This document shows positions 18,734 through 27,034 of a stretch of DNA of 64,000 bases, piece after piece. The position numbers and the translations under genes were made by a program. Under the pieces are notes generated by a model. The model saw only the letters and a program-made list of their open reading frames with translations. It searched no databases and had not been told where the DNA came from. This DNA comes from Microbacteriaceae bacterium PS02333 (GTDB taxonomy: Bacteria; Actinomycetota; Actinomycetes; Actinomycetales; Microbacteriaceae): NCBI GenBank assembly GCA_029959665.1, contig JASCOI010000007.1:1-64000 (forward strand). Direction: 5' to 3'. Numbering within the stretch: the first letter of the stretch is position 1; the number at the start of each line of letters is the position of its first letter.

Positions 18734-19687
18734 TCACCACGTGACACCACCATCACTCGACACCAGCACCGAGTCCCCGGCCCACAACCACACGTCCTGC
18801 CCGGTCCTGGCGATGGTGACCGCCCCGCTGGCGTCGGCATCCGCCGCACAGCCGAGCGCGGTGGCCTCGGTGGTGGCGGTGACCTTCGCCGCCGGCATGC
18901 TCGCGATCTGCACGCCGTCGCACGACGCGATGCCGGTGCGCGCGAGCGTGTAGGTGTTGCCGGCGTCGGCGAGGGACCGGACGCCGTCGATCGGCGCAGC
19001 GACCCACACCCCGGTGCCGGATCGCCACTGGACCTCGCCGTCGCAGGTGACGGCGGTCGTGTAGGTGCCCTGGAAGACCTCGATCGGGTCGGGGCAGGGC
19101 GCGTCGACGGTGCCGCTCTTCAGGAGGAGACCGTCGGTCCCGATGGCGGCGCCGGCCGCTCCCGCCGTACCGTCCTTCCACGTGCCACCGTCGTCCGCGC
19201 TGGTGCGGACGGTGGGGGCGCAGTCGTCACCGGTGCCGGCGACGACGGCGATGCCGGTGCTGCTGGCGCGGAGCGCCAGCACGGTTTGCACGCCGTCACC
19301 GAGACCGACGGAGGTCCACGACTTCCCGCCGTCCACGGTGTGCTGCAGCACCGCCTCGTCACCGCCACAGGTCCCACTGGAGGCTCGCCATGCCTCCAGC
19401 CCGTTGGTGGCGGACAGCAGGTGGCGGCCGGGCGTGACCATCGCCGCGGTCCCGCTGGTGGCGGTGGGCTGCGGAGCAGCCGTGCCGGTCCCTGTCGGGA
19501 TCGGGGTGCTGGAGAAGGTGGGGATGGGACCGGCGGTGCCGTTCGTCGAAGGCGCGGTGCGCGCGACGGCGAGACCGACCAGGACCACGTCGATCACCAC
19601 GAGGGCGACGACGACGATCCCGACCCAGACGAGGGTGCGACGCGAGATCGCTCGGCCGAGGCTGCTGGATCCTCGGCGCGGGCTCAC
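18734..19687 (-). CDS. Membrane-anchored BNR/sialidase-like repeat protein
   Basis: A 317-residue protein of unknown function. It has a basic N-terminus, one helix (residues ~19-42), a Ser/Thr/Pro-rich stalk (~45-85) and an extracellular beta-propeller-like domain. That domain contains Asp-box motifs, SxDxGxTW type: TVDGGKSWTS, SADDGGTWKD and SSDGGVTW at the very C-terminus. Paired cysteines are present. It starts with GTG at 19687, 13 bp after the autokinase. Asp-box propellers bind or cleave glycans, so a role in handling the polysaccharide is plausible, but no catalytic residues can be assigned. The last Asp-box sits at the C-terminus, as if a blade closes the propeller. Confidence 0.7.
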   Translation of the reverse strand: MSPRRGSSSLGRAISRRTLVWVGIVVVALVVIDVVLVGLAVARTAPSTNGTAGPIPTFSSTPIPTGTGTAAPQPTATSGTAAMVTPGRHLLSATNGLEAWRASSGTCGGDEAVLQHTVDGGKSWTSVGLGDGVQTVLALRASSTGIAVVAGTGDDCAPTVRTSADDGGTWKDGTAGAAGAAIGTDGLLLKSGTVDAPCPDPIEVFQGTYTTAVTCDGEVQWRSGTGVWVAAPIDGVRSLADAGNTYTLARTGIASCDGVQIASMPAAKVTATTEATALGCAADADASGAVTIARTGQDVWLWAGDSVLVSSDGGVTW

Positions 19688-19700
19688 GTGGAGACCGCCC

Positions 19701-21140
19701 TCACCGCTCCGCCTTCCGGAGCGCTCCGACGCGACCGCGGCGAGCCTGCTTCGGCGGCTTCGGGGCGTCTTCCTCGTCGATGCCGTACCCGTAGGCGTAG
19801 CCGTACCGGCCGTAGCCGTAGGCTCCGGGTCCCCTGGTCGGCATCATCGTCATCACGAAGCCGGCGATCGGGGCCCCGACGTTCTGGAGCGACTGGACGG
19901 CGCCGGCGAGCTGGCCCTTCATGGTCCGGCCGGACGCCACCACGACGATCGCGCCGGATGCCTTCTTCGACAGGATCGCGGCGTCCGTGACGGGGAGCAG
20001 CGGCGGGGCGTCGAAGAGGACGTAGTCGAACTGCGCCTCGAGGCGCTCGATGAGCAGGCCCATCGCCTGCGAACCGAGGAGCTCGGACGGGTTCGGCGGG
20101 ATCTCGCCGGCCGGCAGGACGACCATGTTGCCGCGGCCCCACGGGACGGCGACGTCCTCGAGTGCGGCACGGCCGATGAGGACATCGGTCAGACCGGCGC
20201 CGCCCTCGAGGTCCATGTACTGGGCGACGCGGGGACGACGCAGGTCGGCGTCGATGAGGATGACCTTGTAGCCGGCGCTGTCGAGGGCGATCGCGAGGTT
20301 CGCGACGGTGGTGCTCTTGCCCTCCGACTGGACGGACGAGGTCATCACGAACGTGCGGGCGTCGCTGCCGATGTCGACGAACTGCAGGTTCGTGCGGAGC
20401 GTGCGGAACGACTCGGCGCGGGGGCTGCGCGGGTCGACCTGCACGATGAGCGGCCGCTCCGACGCCTTGTTGTCGAAGGCGATGCCGCCGACGATCGGCT
20501 TGTCGCTGATCTTCTCGATGTCCGCCTCGGTGCGCACCCGGTTGTCGAGCGTCTCACGCAGGACGGCCAGGCCGACACCGAGCGCCAGGCCGACGAGCAG
20601 GCCGAGGACGACGTTGACGGGCACGTTCGGACTGATCGGGGTGCTCGGGACCTGGGCTTCCTTGACGCGGGTGAGCTTCACCGTGCTGGCGCCGTTCGCG
20701 TCGGTGGCCTCGATGTTCTGCACGACGTTCGTCAGGCTCTGCGAAGTCGCGTTCGCGATGTCGGCGGCCTGGACGGGGTCGGTCTCGTTGACGGTGATGG
20801 CGATGAGCGTGGTGTTCGTCGGGGCATCGGCGGTGACGAGCTTCGCGAGCTCGTCCGCGCTCATGTCGAGCTTCAGGCTCGAGATCACCGGCAGCAGGAC
20901 GATCGGTGTCGTGACGAGGTTCGAGTACGTCAGGACCCGCTGCTGCGTGAAGGTGTTGCCCTGTGCGAGGTCGCTCGCGCTGCCGCTCGTCTGCGTGGAG
21001 ACGAACACCTGGGCCGAGGCGGAGTAGACCGGCTTCTTGAGCACCGAGAAACCGGCAGCGGCGGCGACGCCGACCAGCGCCAGCACCAGGATCAGCACCC
21101 ATCCCTTGCGCAGCACCGTGATGTAGTCGCGTAGCTCCAC
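19701..21140 (-). CDS. Polysaccharide co-polymerase with tyrosine autokinase (Wzz-Wzc type BY-kinase)
   Basis: A 479-residue fused chain-length regulator and BY-kinase. The N-terminal Wzz domain has helices at ~14-34 and ~175-195 around an extracellular loop. The kinase has Walker A (SVQSEGKSTT), Walker A' (LIDADLRRPR) and Walker B (YVLFDAPPLL). The C-terminal tail is a Tyr/Gly cluster (AYGYGRYGYAYGYG, six Tyr), the usual autophosphorylation site. No Met fits the start; GTG at 21140 (VELRDYITVLRKGW) matches the family's N-terminus. It is the first gene of the exopolysaccharide operon. A matching low-molecular-weight phosphatase lies at 27035-27592. Confidence 0.92.
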   Translation of the reverse strand: MELRDYITVLRKGWVLILVLALVGVAAAAGFSVLKKPVYSASAQVFVSTQTSGSASDLAQGNTFTQQRVLTYSNLVTTPIVLLPVISSLKLDMSADELAKLVTADAPTNTTLIAITVNETDPVQAADIANATSQSLTNVVQNIEATDANGASTVKLTRVKEAQVPSTPISPNVPVNVVLGLLVGLALGVGLAVLRETLDNRVRTEADIEKISDKPIVGGIAFDNKASERPLIVQVDPRSPRAESFRTLRTNLQFVDIGSDARTFVMTSSVQSEGKSTTVANLAIALDSAGYKVILIDADLRRPRVAQYMDLEGGAGLTDVLIGRAALEDVAVPWGRGNMVVLPAGEIPPNPSELLGSQAMGLLIERLEAQFDYVLFDAPPLLPVTDAAILSKKASGAIVVVASGRTMKGQLAGAVQSLQNVGAPIAGFVMTMMPTRGPGAYGYGRYGYAYGYGIDEEDAPKPPKQARRGRVGALRKAER

Positions 21141-21300
21141 GCGCCTGCCTTTCCCCTGGAGATCGCCGGCCGTCGCGGTGTCCCGTCGCGAGTGAGCCGG
21201 GATTCTCCCAGCATTCGGCAGGGAAATACTGCCATACGCATGCGTCGCACTCGTGTCGGCTCGTGGTCGCACGGCGTTCCGTGTCCCGTACGGTGACACC

Positions 21301-22002
21301 ATGCAGCCCGAACCGGATGTCCAGGCACCCGCGCGGGACCGCACGCTGCTCGTGGTGTTCATCGCGATCGTCGTCGCCGTGGTCCTGACGCGGATCGTCG
21401 GCGCTGTCGCACGAACTGGGGGGCTGCCGAGCCCGATCGAGCAGGTGCTGGCGAGCGATCTCGCCGTGTGGGTCCCGCTCGTGGTCGGAGCGGTCCTCGC
21501 CCTGCGGGGGACGGGTGCTGTCCGCCCGCTCTTCCGGCTGGACCTCGCCGACGTGGTCGCGGCGATCGGCATCGTGGTCGTCTGCCGGGCCGTGGACGCC
21601 GGGTTGTCGCTGTCCTTCACCGGGACGACCGGACTCACTCCGGCGCCCACGCTCGGGCCATCGTCCGTCCTCTTGCTGGTCGCGGCGATCGGGACGTGCA
21701 TCGTGAGCCCGGTCGTCGAGGAGTTCGTGTTCCGCGGGGTCCTGCAGCGCCGACTCGCTGACGCGCTCACGCCGCGGACGCGGTTCCTCGCGGTGATCGT
21801 GACGGCGTTCGTGTTCGCGCTCGTGCACGTGGTGATCGGTGCCGGCGGGTCCACGCTCGGCGGCTTCGAGGTCTTCGTCACGACGTTCCTGCTGGGGCTC
21901 CTCACCGGCACGCTGGTGGCGATGACGGACCGGATCGGTGGGGCGATCCTGGCGCACGCGGTGTTCAACGCCGTGGCGGTCGTCGCCACCTGGCCGCGCT
22001 GA
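21301..22002 (+). CDS. CPBP family intramembrane protease
   Basis: A 233-residue protein with about seven hydrophobic segments. It carries the CPBP/Abi motifs: EEFVFRGVLQRRL (EExxxR, near residue 140), FALVHVVIG and the late HAVFNAVAV (HxxxN-like). CPBP proteins are membrane proteases related to CAAX-processing enzymes; some confer self-immunity to bacteriocins. The start is the ATG at 21301. The 160 bp to the divergent autokinase gene hold an ACGCATGCGT palindrome (21236-21245) and a GGCAG-N7-CTGCC dyad (21217-21233), possibly promoter elements. The substrate is unknown. Confidence 0.87.
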   Translation: MQPEPDVQAPARDRTLLVVFIAIVVAVVLTRIVGAVARTGGLPSPIEQVLASDLAVWVPLVVGAVLALRGTGAVRPLFRLDLADVVAAIGIVVVCRAVDAGLSLSFTGTTGLTPAPTLGPSSVLLLVAAIGTCIVSPVVEEFVFRGVLQRRLADALTPRTRFLAVIVTAFVFALVHVVIGAGGSTLGGFEVFVTTFLLGLLTGTLVAMTDRIGGAILAHAVFNAVAVVATWPR

Positions 22003-22135
22003 TCGCCCCGCATTCTGGGGGTGCTGCGGCCCGGTCTCGCGACCTAGCGTGGATCGCGAGGACTCCGAACACCAGGTGTGTCCCGAACCAGGACACGGCG
22101 GGCCCGGGATCAGGGCTGTGAGCGGAGGCGGACCC

Positions 22136-23443
22136 ATGCACACGACGACCCCGTTCCGGCAGCGCTGGTCGCTCAGCCCGCTCATGAAGCAGGCTCCACT
22201 CGCCCTGCTCGTCGCGATGGCGACCGTCCTCTCCCTGACGCTCCCCCAGCTCAGGGTGACCGACGAGGGCGGGCTGTTCGCAGCGATCGCGTTGACGATC
22301 GTCGCCACGCTCTGGTCCGCAGTGGTCGGCGTGCGCGGCGGCTCGACCTCGGCGCTGGTCAACATCGTGCCGGCGATCGACTTCCTCGCGCTCGGGATGC
22401 TGCGGTGGTCCACCGGTTCGTCGACGTCGGTGTTCACCGCGCTCGTCGTGCTCCCCGTGGTGTGGCTCGCCGCGCAGGAGGGCCGGCGCTTCATCCTGTA
22501 CTCCGCGCTCGGCACGGCGGTCGTGATCCTCACGCCGTTCCTCTTCGGCGGCGGCGCCGCCGACCACACCACCGAGTTCGTCCGGCTCGGCGTGGTCCTC
22601 ATCGCGTACGGGACGCTCGCGATCGTGGTCAATCAGCTCAGCCGCCTGCACGGCGCGCAGCTCCGGCGGTCACGCGACCGGGAGGCCGTGGTCCAGGCCG
22701 AGATCGAGCGGGCTGCCGAGATCCAGCGTTCACTGCTCCCCCGGTCGGTCGGGCAGGTGCCCGGTTACCGCGTGGCCGGGACGTGTCTGCCCGCCAGGAG
22801 CGTCGGCGGCGACTTCCTCGACTGGTACGAGACGGACGGCGGGCTCACGCTGACGCTCGGCGACGTGATGGGCAAGGGCGTCGGCTCCGCGCTCCTCGCG
22901 GCCGCGGTCCGCGCCGTGCTGCGCAGCGCCCGCACCGAACCGGATCCCGCTGCTGCGGTGCACCGGGCATCGCAGGGCCTCGCGGTCGATCCGGATCACG
23001 TGGAGACGACGGCCGGCTTCACGACGCTGTTCCATGCCCGGATCGACGGTGACGTGCTGCGGTGGGTCGACGCCGGCCACGGGTTGACGGTGATCGCGCG
23101 ACGGGACGGTTCGACGGAGCGACTCGCGTCGTCGTCCCTGCCGATCGGCCTGGGGCTCGACGAGGTGTGGACGGCGACGGAGACCCGTCTCGGACCGGAC
23201 GACGTGCTGGTGTGCATCAGCGACGGCGTCCTCGACCTGTTCGGCGGGGAACTCGACACGATCGACCACGTCGCTGCGATCGCACGCGAGGACACCAGCC
23301 CCGGAGCGATCGTCGAGCGGCTCATCGCGCTCGCCCGGTCGATGGACCACGACGACGACGTCACCGTGGTGGCGCTGCGACGAGATGCCGTCGAGGTGGC
23401 ACCGGAGCGGGCCGGCGCGACGGGGCAGCTCGTCAGCGCATAG
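22136..23443 (+). CDS. Membrane-anchored PP2C/SpoIIE-type serine phosphatase
   Basis: A 435-residue protein. The N-terminal ~165 residues form about six membrane helices and a coiled-coil linker follows (RDREAVVQAEIERAAEIQRSLL). The PPM/SpoIIE domain has its metal-binding acidic residues in SVGGDFLDWY, GDVMGKGVGSALL, DAGHG, CISDGVLDL and DDDVTVVAL. Such RsbU/RsbP-like enzymes dephosphorylate anti-anti-sigma factors in stress signalling. No anti-sigma partner is visible nearby. GGAGG lies 7 bp before the ATG at 22136. A CTCGCGA-N11-TCGCGAG dyad (22036-22060) lies upstream. Confidence 0.9.
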   Translation: MHTTTPFRQRWSLSPLMKQAPLALLVAMATVLSLTLPQLRVTDEGGLFAAIALTIVATLWSAVVGVRGGSTSALVNIVPAIDFLALGMLRWSTGSSTSVFTALVVLPVVWLAAQEGRRFILYSALGTAVVILTPFLFGGGAADHTTEFVRLGVVLIAYGTLAIVVNQLSRLHGAQLRRSRDREAVVQAEIERAAEIQRSLLPRSVGQVPGYRVAGTCLPARSVGGDFLDWYETDGGLTLTLGDVMGKGVGSALLAAAVRAVLRSARTEPDPAAAVHRASQGLAVDPDHVETTAGFTTLFHARIDGDVLRWVDAGHGLTVIARRDGSTERLASSSLPIGLGLDEVWTATETRLGPDDVLVCISDGVLDLFGGELDTIDHVAAIAREDTSPGAIVERLIALARSMDHDDDVTVVALRRDAVEVAPERAGATGQLVSA

Positions 23444-23466
23444 CGGTCGGCTCGAGGTCGGTGCGA

Positions 23467-23796
23467 CTACCGGGCCGCGCGGATGACGTCCGGCAGCACC
23501 CGGCTGAGGCGGTCTGCGAGCGCGACCTTGGCCTCGTCCAGCGTGCGGTAGTCGCCGACGTACTGCCCGAAGGTGTCGGACACGAAGTAGTGCGCGCCCT
23601 GCTGGTCGACGGTGCCGCCGTAGTACCCGCCGTAGTTCGCGGCCCACAGGCCGGTGTCCGGGCGCGACCAGATGATGCGCGCCTGGGTCGGGGTCGACGG
23701 CGTGACGACCTCTGCTTCGATCGCGGTGATGACCTCGATCGTCTCGGTGTCCAGCTTCGCCTCGGTGTCGGGGCGGTGGGACTCGGCGATGCTCAT
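23467..23796 (-). CDS. Unknown ~110-residue protein, paralog A of tandem pair
   Basis: A 109-residue soluble protein that I do not recognise. It has no signal peptide or membrane helix. It shares with its upstream neighbour the core ANYGGYxGG(T/S)VD, a following SDTFGxxVG, an ALADRL-like helix and LPxVIR near the end. The acidic N-terminus (DTETIEVITAIEAEVV) is also shared in pattern. AGGAAGG lies 4 bp before the ATG at 23796. It is convergent with the SpoIIE-type phosphatase and follows paralog B by 44 bp, probably in one transcript. Confidence 0.8.
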   Translation of the reverse strand: MSIAESHRPDTEAKLDTETIEVITAIEAEVVTPSTPTQARIIWSRPDTGLWAANYGGYYGGTVDQQGAHYFVSDTFGQYVGDYRTLDEAKVALADRLSRVLPDVIRAAR

Positions 23797-23840
23797 GGTT
23801 CCTTCCTCAGGACGTACAGGGGGGGTGTGGTGCTGTTCGA

Positions 23841-24173
23841 CTAGTCGACCGGGCGGATGACCGGCGGCAGCATGATGTGCAGCTGGTCGGCGAGGTGGCC
23901 CTGGGCGTCTTCGAGTGAGGTGAACTCGCCCACGACGAGGCCGAACGTGTCGGAGGCGACGTAGCGGCCGTCGCGCTTGTCGACCGAACCGCCGAAGTAG
24001 CCGCCGTAGTTGGCGATCCACTCGCCGGCGTCTTCCTGCGTCCAGGTGAGCTTGGCGCGAGCCGGCCGCGAGGCACTGACGGTCTCGGCTTCGAGGACGG
24101 CGATCGTGTCGACGGTGTCGGTGTCGAGGGTCACGTCACGCTGCGTCTTCGTGCTGCTGTCGGTCATGCTCAT
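23841..24173 (-). CDS. Unknown ~110-residue protein, paralog B of tandem pair
   Basis: A 110-residue soluble protein, clearly homologous to the next gene: WIANYGGYFGGSVD, YVASDTFGLVVGEF, HLADQL and LPPVIRPVD align without gaps to paralog A. The start is taken at ATG 24173 (MSMTDSS) because AGGAG lies 7 bp upstream; a longer frame to 24218 lacks support. The aromatic, glycine-rich core suggests a small beta domain. Function is unknown. The upstream region (24174-24410) has repeated GGGGTAC boxes. Confidence 0.8.
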   Translation of the reverse strand: MSMTDSSTKTQRDVTLDTDTVDTIAVLEAETVSASRPARAKLTWTQEDAGEWIANYGGYFGGSVDKRDGRYVASDTFGLVVGEFTSLEDAQGHLADQLHIMLPPVIRPVD

Positions 24174-24191
24174 CGCGCTGCTCCTGTCACG

Positions 24192-24356
24192 TTCCGGGGT
24201 ACATCCTGCGGTCCTCAAACCGTATGGCGTCGGCCCCTCCGCCCGCCAGCGACCCCCGTCGATTCACGGGTTCTGTTCATGCGGACCATCGTCTCTTCCC
24301 GGATTCGCGGGATGGTGCGACACATTTCCGGGGTACACGTCCCCCACCGGGGTACT
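24192..24356. promoter_or_regulatory. Three CCGGGGTAC boxes upstream of the paralog pair
   Basis: TTCCGGGGTACA occurs twice (24192-24203 and 24326-24337) and a third related box ACCGGGGTACT sits at 24346-24356. The second and third flank a GTCCCCC-ACC-GGGGT dyad (24339-24353). Repeated half-sites upstream of a start codon suggest a regulator-binding array for the paralogs. Region 24174-24410 holds no other gene that I can support. Confidence 0.45.
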
Positions 24357-24410
24357 CGCGGAGCGGACAGTCCACCGGGTCATCGGATCGGGCGTGATCC
24401 CGTCGCCGGG

Positions 24411-24836
24411 TCACGCATCATCGACGGACCGCCGGTACCGCTCGATCTCCGCGTCGATCACTCGCCGGGGGATGTACCGCTCCGCGAACACCGCGGTCGC
24501 CGCACCGGACGACAGGAGCACGATGCCGATCACCAGTCCGAGGAGCGCGCCATCCCGGTGCCAGGTGTCTGGCCACAGGGCCGGGAGCGTCAGCCCGAGT
24601 CCGATGAACGTGACGGTGTACGCGACCGTGACGAGCCACTGGGGAGCACGCCGCGGGAAGACCTGTCGCACCTGGCGCTCGGCGACCACCACGAACACAG
24701 AGCCCGCGGCGACCGATGACATGGTCGGCACCCACCGGCTCAACAGCGCCAAGACGCCGAACGTGACGATGATCCCGGCGGCGCACCAGCACAGCCAGGT
24801 CACGGTCCCGGCCCTGGCTCCGCGACCTCCGGTCAT
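24411..24836 (-). CDS. Small multi-pass membrane protein, unknown function
   Basis: A 141-residue protein with four hydrophobic segments (~10-32, 38-55, 65-85, 92-112) and a charged C-terminal tail (EIERYRRSVDD). It is not recognised as any named family. Its start codon overlaps the stop of the AraC-type regulator by 4 bp (ATGA), so the two are co-transcribed and probably translationally coupled. It may serve the same response as the regulator and the divergent MFS exporter. Confidence 0.7.
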   Translation of the reverse strand: MTGGRGARAGTVTWLCWCAAGIIVTFGVLALLSRWVPTMSSVAAGSVFVVVAERQVRQVFPRRAPQWLVTVAYTVTFIGLGLTLPALWPDTWHRDGALLGLVIGIVLLSSGAATAVFAERYIPRRVIDAEIERYRRSVDDA

Positions 24837-25624
24837 GCGCCGATCATCCCCACGTCTCGACGGTACGCCCCGGGGGTCATCCCGACCAGCGGGGAGAACT
24901 GCTCGATGCACTGGCTCGTCGTCGCCCATCCGCACGCCGCCGCGGTGTCCGTCACCGACCACCCCTGCGCGAGCAGCACCAGCGCCCGGTGCACGCGGAG
25001 CTGCAGCCGCCACTGCCGGTACCCCATGCCCGTCTCGTCGCGGAACAGTCGTGTCAGCGTCCGTTCCCCGACTCCCGTTTCGCGCGCCAACCCGCTGAGC
25101 GACCACGGGGCCGTCATGTCGCGCTCGACGATCGCCACGACGCGACGCAGCCGTCCGTCGTGCGGTTCCGGCAGGTGGAGCGGCTGCTCCGGGGCAGACG
25201 AGACCTCGTCGACGATGACCGCGCGCAGGTGGGACCGGGCCACCTCGGAGCGCGGCACCGCCGCGGTGGCGGCGAGCAGGGCCTCCCGTGCGAGCGGGGT
25301 GACCGCCAGGACCGCGGGCCCGGACGGCAGGGACGCGGCCGCGTCCGCGTCGAGGTACACGACGCGCATGTCTGTCACCCCGTGGGCGCGGTGCCGGTGT
25401 TCGGCGCCGGCCGGCACCCACGCGACGCGGTTGGGCGGGCCGATCCAGGCGCCGTCGTCGGTGATGAGCGACAGGACGCCGCTGGCGGCATGCACCAGAT
25501 GGCCGCGGGTGTGCGTGTGCGGGGTGGTCGTCTCGGCGTGGTCGAAGTGGAACGCCGCCTCGGCCCGGTCGTCGGTCAGCCGGACGTCGATCACCCGATC
25601 GGCAGGGAGGCGGTTTTTCGACAT
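24833..25624 (-). CDS. AraC-family transcriptional regulator
   Basis: A 263-residue regulator. It has an N-terminal cupin-like sensor (residues ~15-90, HFDHAETTTPHTHTRGHLVH with metal-binding-like histidines, GVLSLITDDG) and a C-terminal double helix-turn-helix (~160-260: WSLSGLARETGVGERTLTRLF and VTDTAAACGWATTSQCIEQF). The sensor plus HTH order matches AraC regulators of CynX/NimT-type exporters such as NimR of E. coli. The divergent MFS gene starts 54 bp away and is the likely target. Confidence 0.9.
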   Translation of the reverse strand: MSKNRLPADRVIDVRLTDDRAEAAFHFDHAETTTPHTHTRGHLVHAASGVLSLITDDGAWIGPPNRVAWVPAGAEHRHRAHGVTDMRVVYLDADAAASLPSGPAVLAVTPLAREALLAATAAVPRSEVARSHLRAVIVDEVSSAPEQPLHLPEPHDGRLRRVVAIVERDMTAPWSLSGLARETGVGERTLTRLFRDETGMGYRQWRLQLRVHRALVLLAQGWSVTDTAAACGWATTSQCIEQFSPLVGMTPGAYRRDVGMIGA

Positions 25625-25678
25625 CAAACGGCAGTGTACGTGTTCCGGGCAAGGGGCGGCGAGTGGTCGGATGATGGC

Positions 25679-26947
25679 ATGACCTCGACCACATCCCCAC
25701 GACGACGTGTCCTCGCAGCCTGGTACGTCGGCGCTGGGCTGCTGCTCATCGCGATCAACCTGCGCATGGGCGTCGCCTCGGTCGGGCCGGTGCTGACCGC
25801 CGTCGAGCGGTCGCTGCACCTCACCCCGTCGGCGGCGAGCCTGCTCACCACGATCCCGGTGTTCGCGTTCGGGGCGTTCGCGTTCCTGACGCCCGTGCTC
25901 ACCAGGCGCGTCGGGCTGCACCGACTGCTCGGGCTCACGATGGCCGTGCTCGCGCTCGGCATCGCACTGCGGTTCGAGCCGCAGGGGTGGGCGCTGTACG
26001 GCGGAACGGTGCTCGCGGGGGCGGCGATCGCGGTCGCGAACGTGCTCATGCCGGCCGCGATCAAGAGCGACTTCGCCCACCGGGTCGGGCTGATGATGGG
26101 GCTCTACTCGACGATGCTCTTCCTCAGTGCCGCGGTCGCGTCGGCCACGGTCGTGCCCCTCATGGCGGCGTTCGGCGGGTCGTGGCGACCGGCGTTGGCG
26201 TTCTGGGCGCTCCCCGCGGTGCTGGCGTTCCTGGTGTGGGTACCGCGTGCGCTGCAGAACCCGGGGCACGTGCGGGTCGCCGGACAGACCCGCGCGGCCG
26301 ATGCTCCGTCCGAGGCCGGCGAGCCCCGGATGACGGCACTCCTCCGCGATCCGGTGGCGATCGCCGTGACTGGGTTCATGGGACTACAGAGCCTGTCGTA
26401 CTACGCGTTCCTGACCTGGGCGCCGACCGTGCTGCAGGACGCCGGCGTCTCCGCGCACACGGCGGGGCTGATGCTGGCGTACTCGAGCCTGCCCGGGATC
26501 CTCACGGGCATCGCGGGACCGGCGATCGCCCGACGGGTCCGGCCGTCCTGGGTGCCGGTGCTCGTGGTCGTCGTGCTCTGCATGGCGGGGTTCGTCGGGC
26601 TCGCGGTCGCACCCGCCGCGGGGGCATGGGTGTGGATGACGCTGCTCGGCCTAGGGCAAGGCGGGGCGATCAGCCTGTCGCTCAGCTACATCGTGTGGCG
26701 CTCCCCCGACGCCAGGCACACGGCGCACGTGTCGACGATGGCGCAGGGCATCGGGTACCTGCTCGCCGGGCTCGGGCCGCTCGGGATCGGGCTGCTGCAC
26801 ACCGCGACGGGCGGGTGGACGGTGCCCATCGGGGTGCTGCTGGCGCTGCTCGTCGTCCAGGGGTTCGCCGGCGCCGCCGCCAGCCGCGACCGCCACGTGC
26901 TCGCCCGGTCCGCCGCGCCGGACGCCCCCACCCGAGTCTCGCGCTGA
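25679..26947 (+). CDS. MFS transporter, CynX/NimT family
   Basis: A 422-residue major facilitator with about 12 hydrophobic segments. The sequence NLRMGVASVGPVLTAVERSLHLTPSAA in helix 1-2 is typical of the CynX/NimT (CP) group, which includes the cyanate and 2-nitroimidazole exporters. The start is the ATG at 25679 just after a short G/A-rich stretch. It is divergent from the AraC regulator with 54 bp between, an arrangement that resembles nimR-nimT. Substrate unknown. Confidence 0.88.
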   Translation: MTSTTSPRRRVLAAWYVGAGLLLIAINLRMGVASVGPVLTAVERSLHLTPSAASLLTTIPVFAFGAFAFLTPVLTRRVGLHRLLGLTMAVLALGIALRFEPQGWALYGGTVLAGAAIAVANVLMPAAIKSDFAHRVGLMMGLYSTMLFLSAAVASATVVPLMAAFGGSWRPALAFWALPAVLAFLVWVPRALQNPGHVRVAGQTRAADAPSEAGEPRMTALLRDPVAIAVTGFMGLQSLSYYAFLTWAPTVLQDAGVSAHTAGLMLAYSSLPGILTGIAGPAIARRVRPSWVPVLVVVVLCMAGFVGLAVAPAAGAWVWMTLLGLGQGGAISLSLSYIVWRSPDARHTAHVSTMAQGIGYLLAGLGPLGIGLLHTATGGWTVPIGVLLALLVVQGFAGAAASRDRHVLARSAAPDAPTRVSR

Positions 26948-27009
26948 GCGACAGCTCACGGGGACTGTCGCGCGTGCAGTGTCGCTGGGCACGAAACCGC
27001 GCAGCGTCC

Positions 27010-27028
27010 GGCAGCCCGCCGGGCTGCC
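27010..27028. terminator. Hairpin between convergent MFS and phosphatase genes
   Basis: GGCAGCC/GGCTGCC arms around a 5-nt loop (27010-27028), in the 87-bp gap between convergent genes. A second small GCGC stem follows. No T-run is present, so a terminator role is inferred from position. Confidence 0.45.
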
Positions 27029-27034
27029 CCCGCG

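Noticed and set aside
18721-18849. Longer N-terminus for the priming sugar transferase
   Set aside because: The extra sequence is Pro/Arg-rich, overlaps the upstream gene and lacks a ribosome site; ATG 18720 gives the family's normal start.
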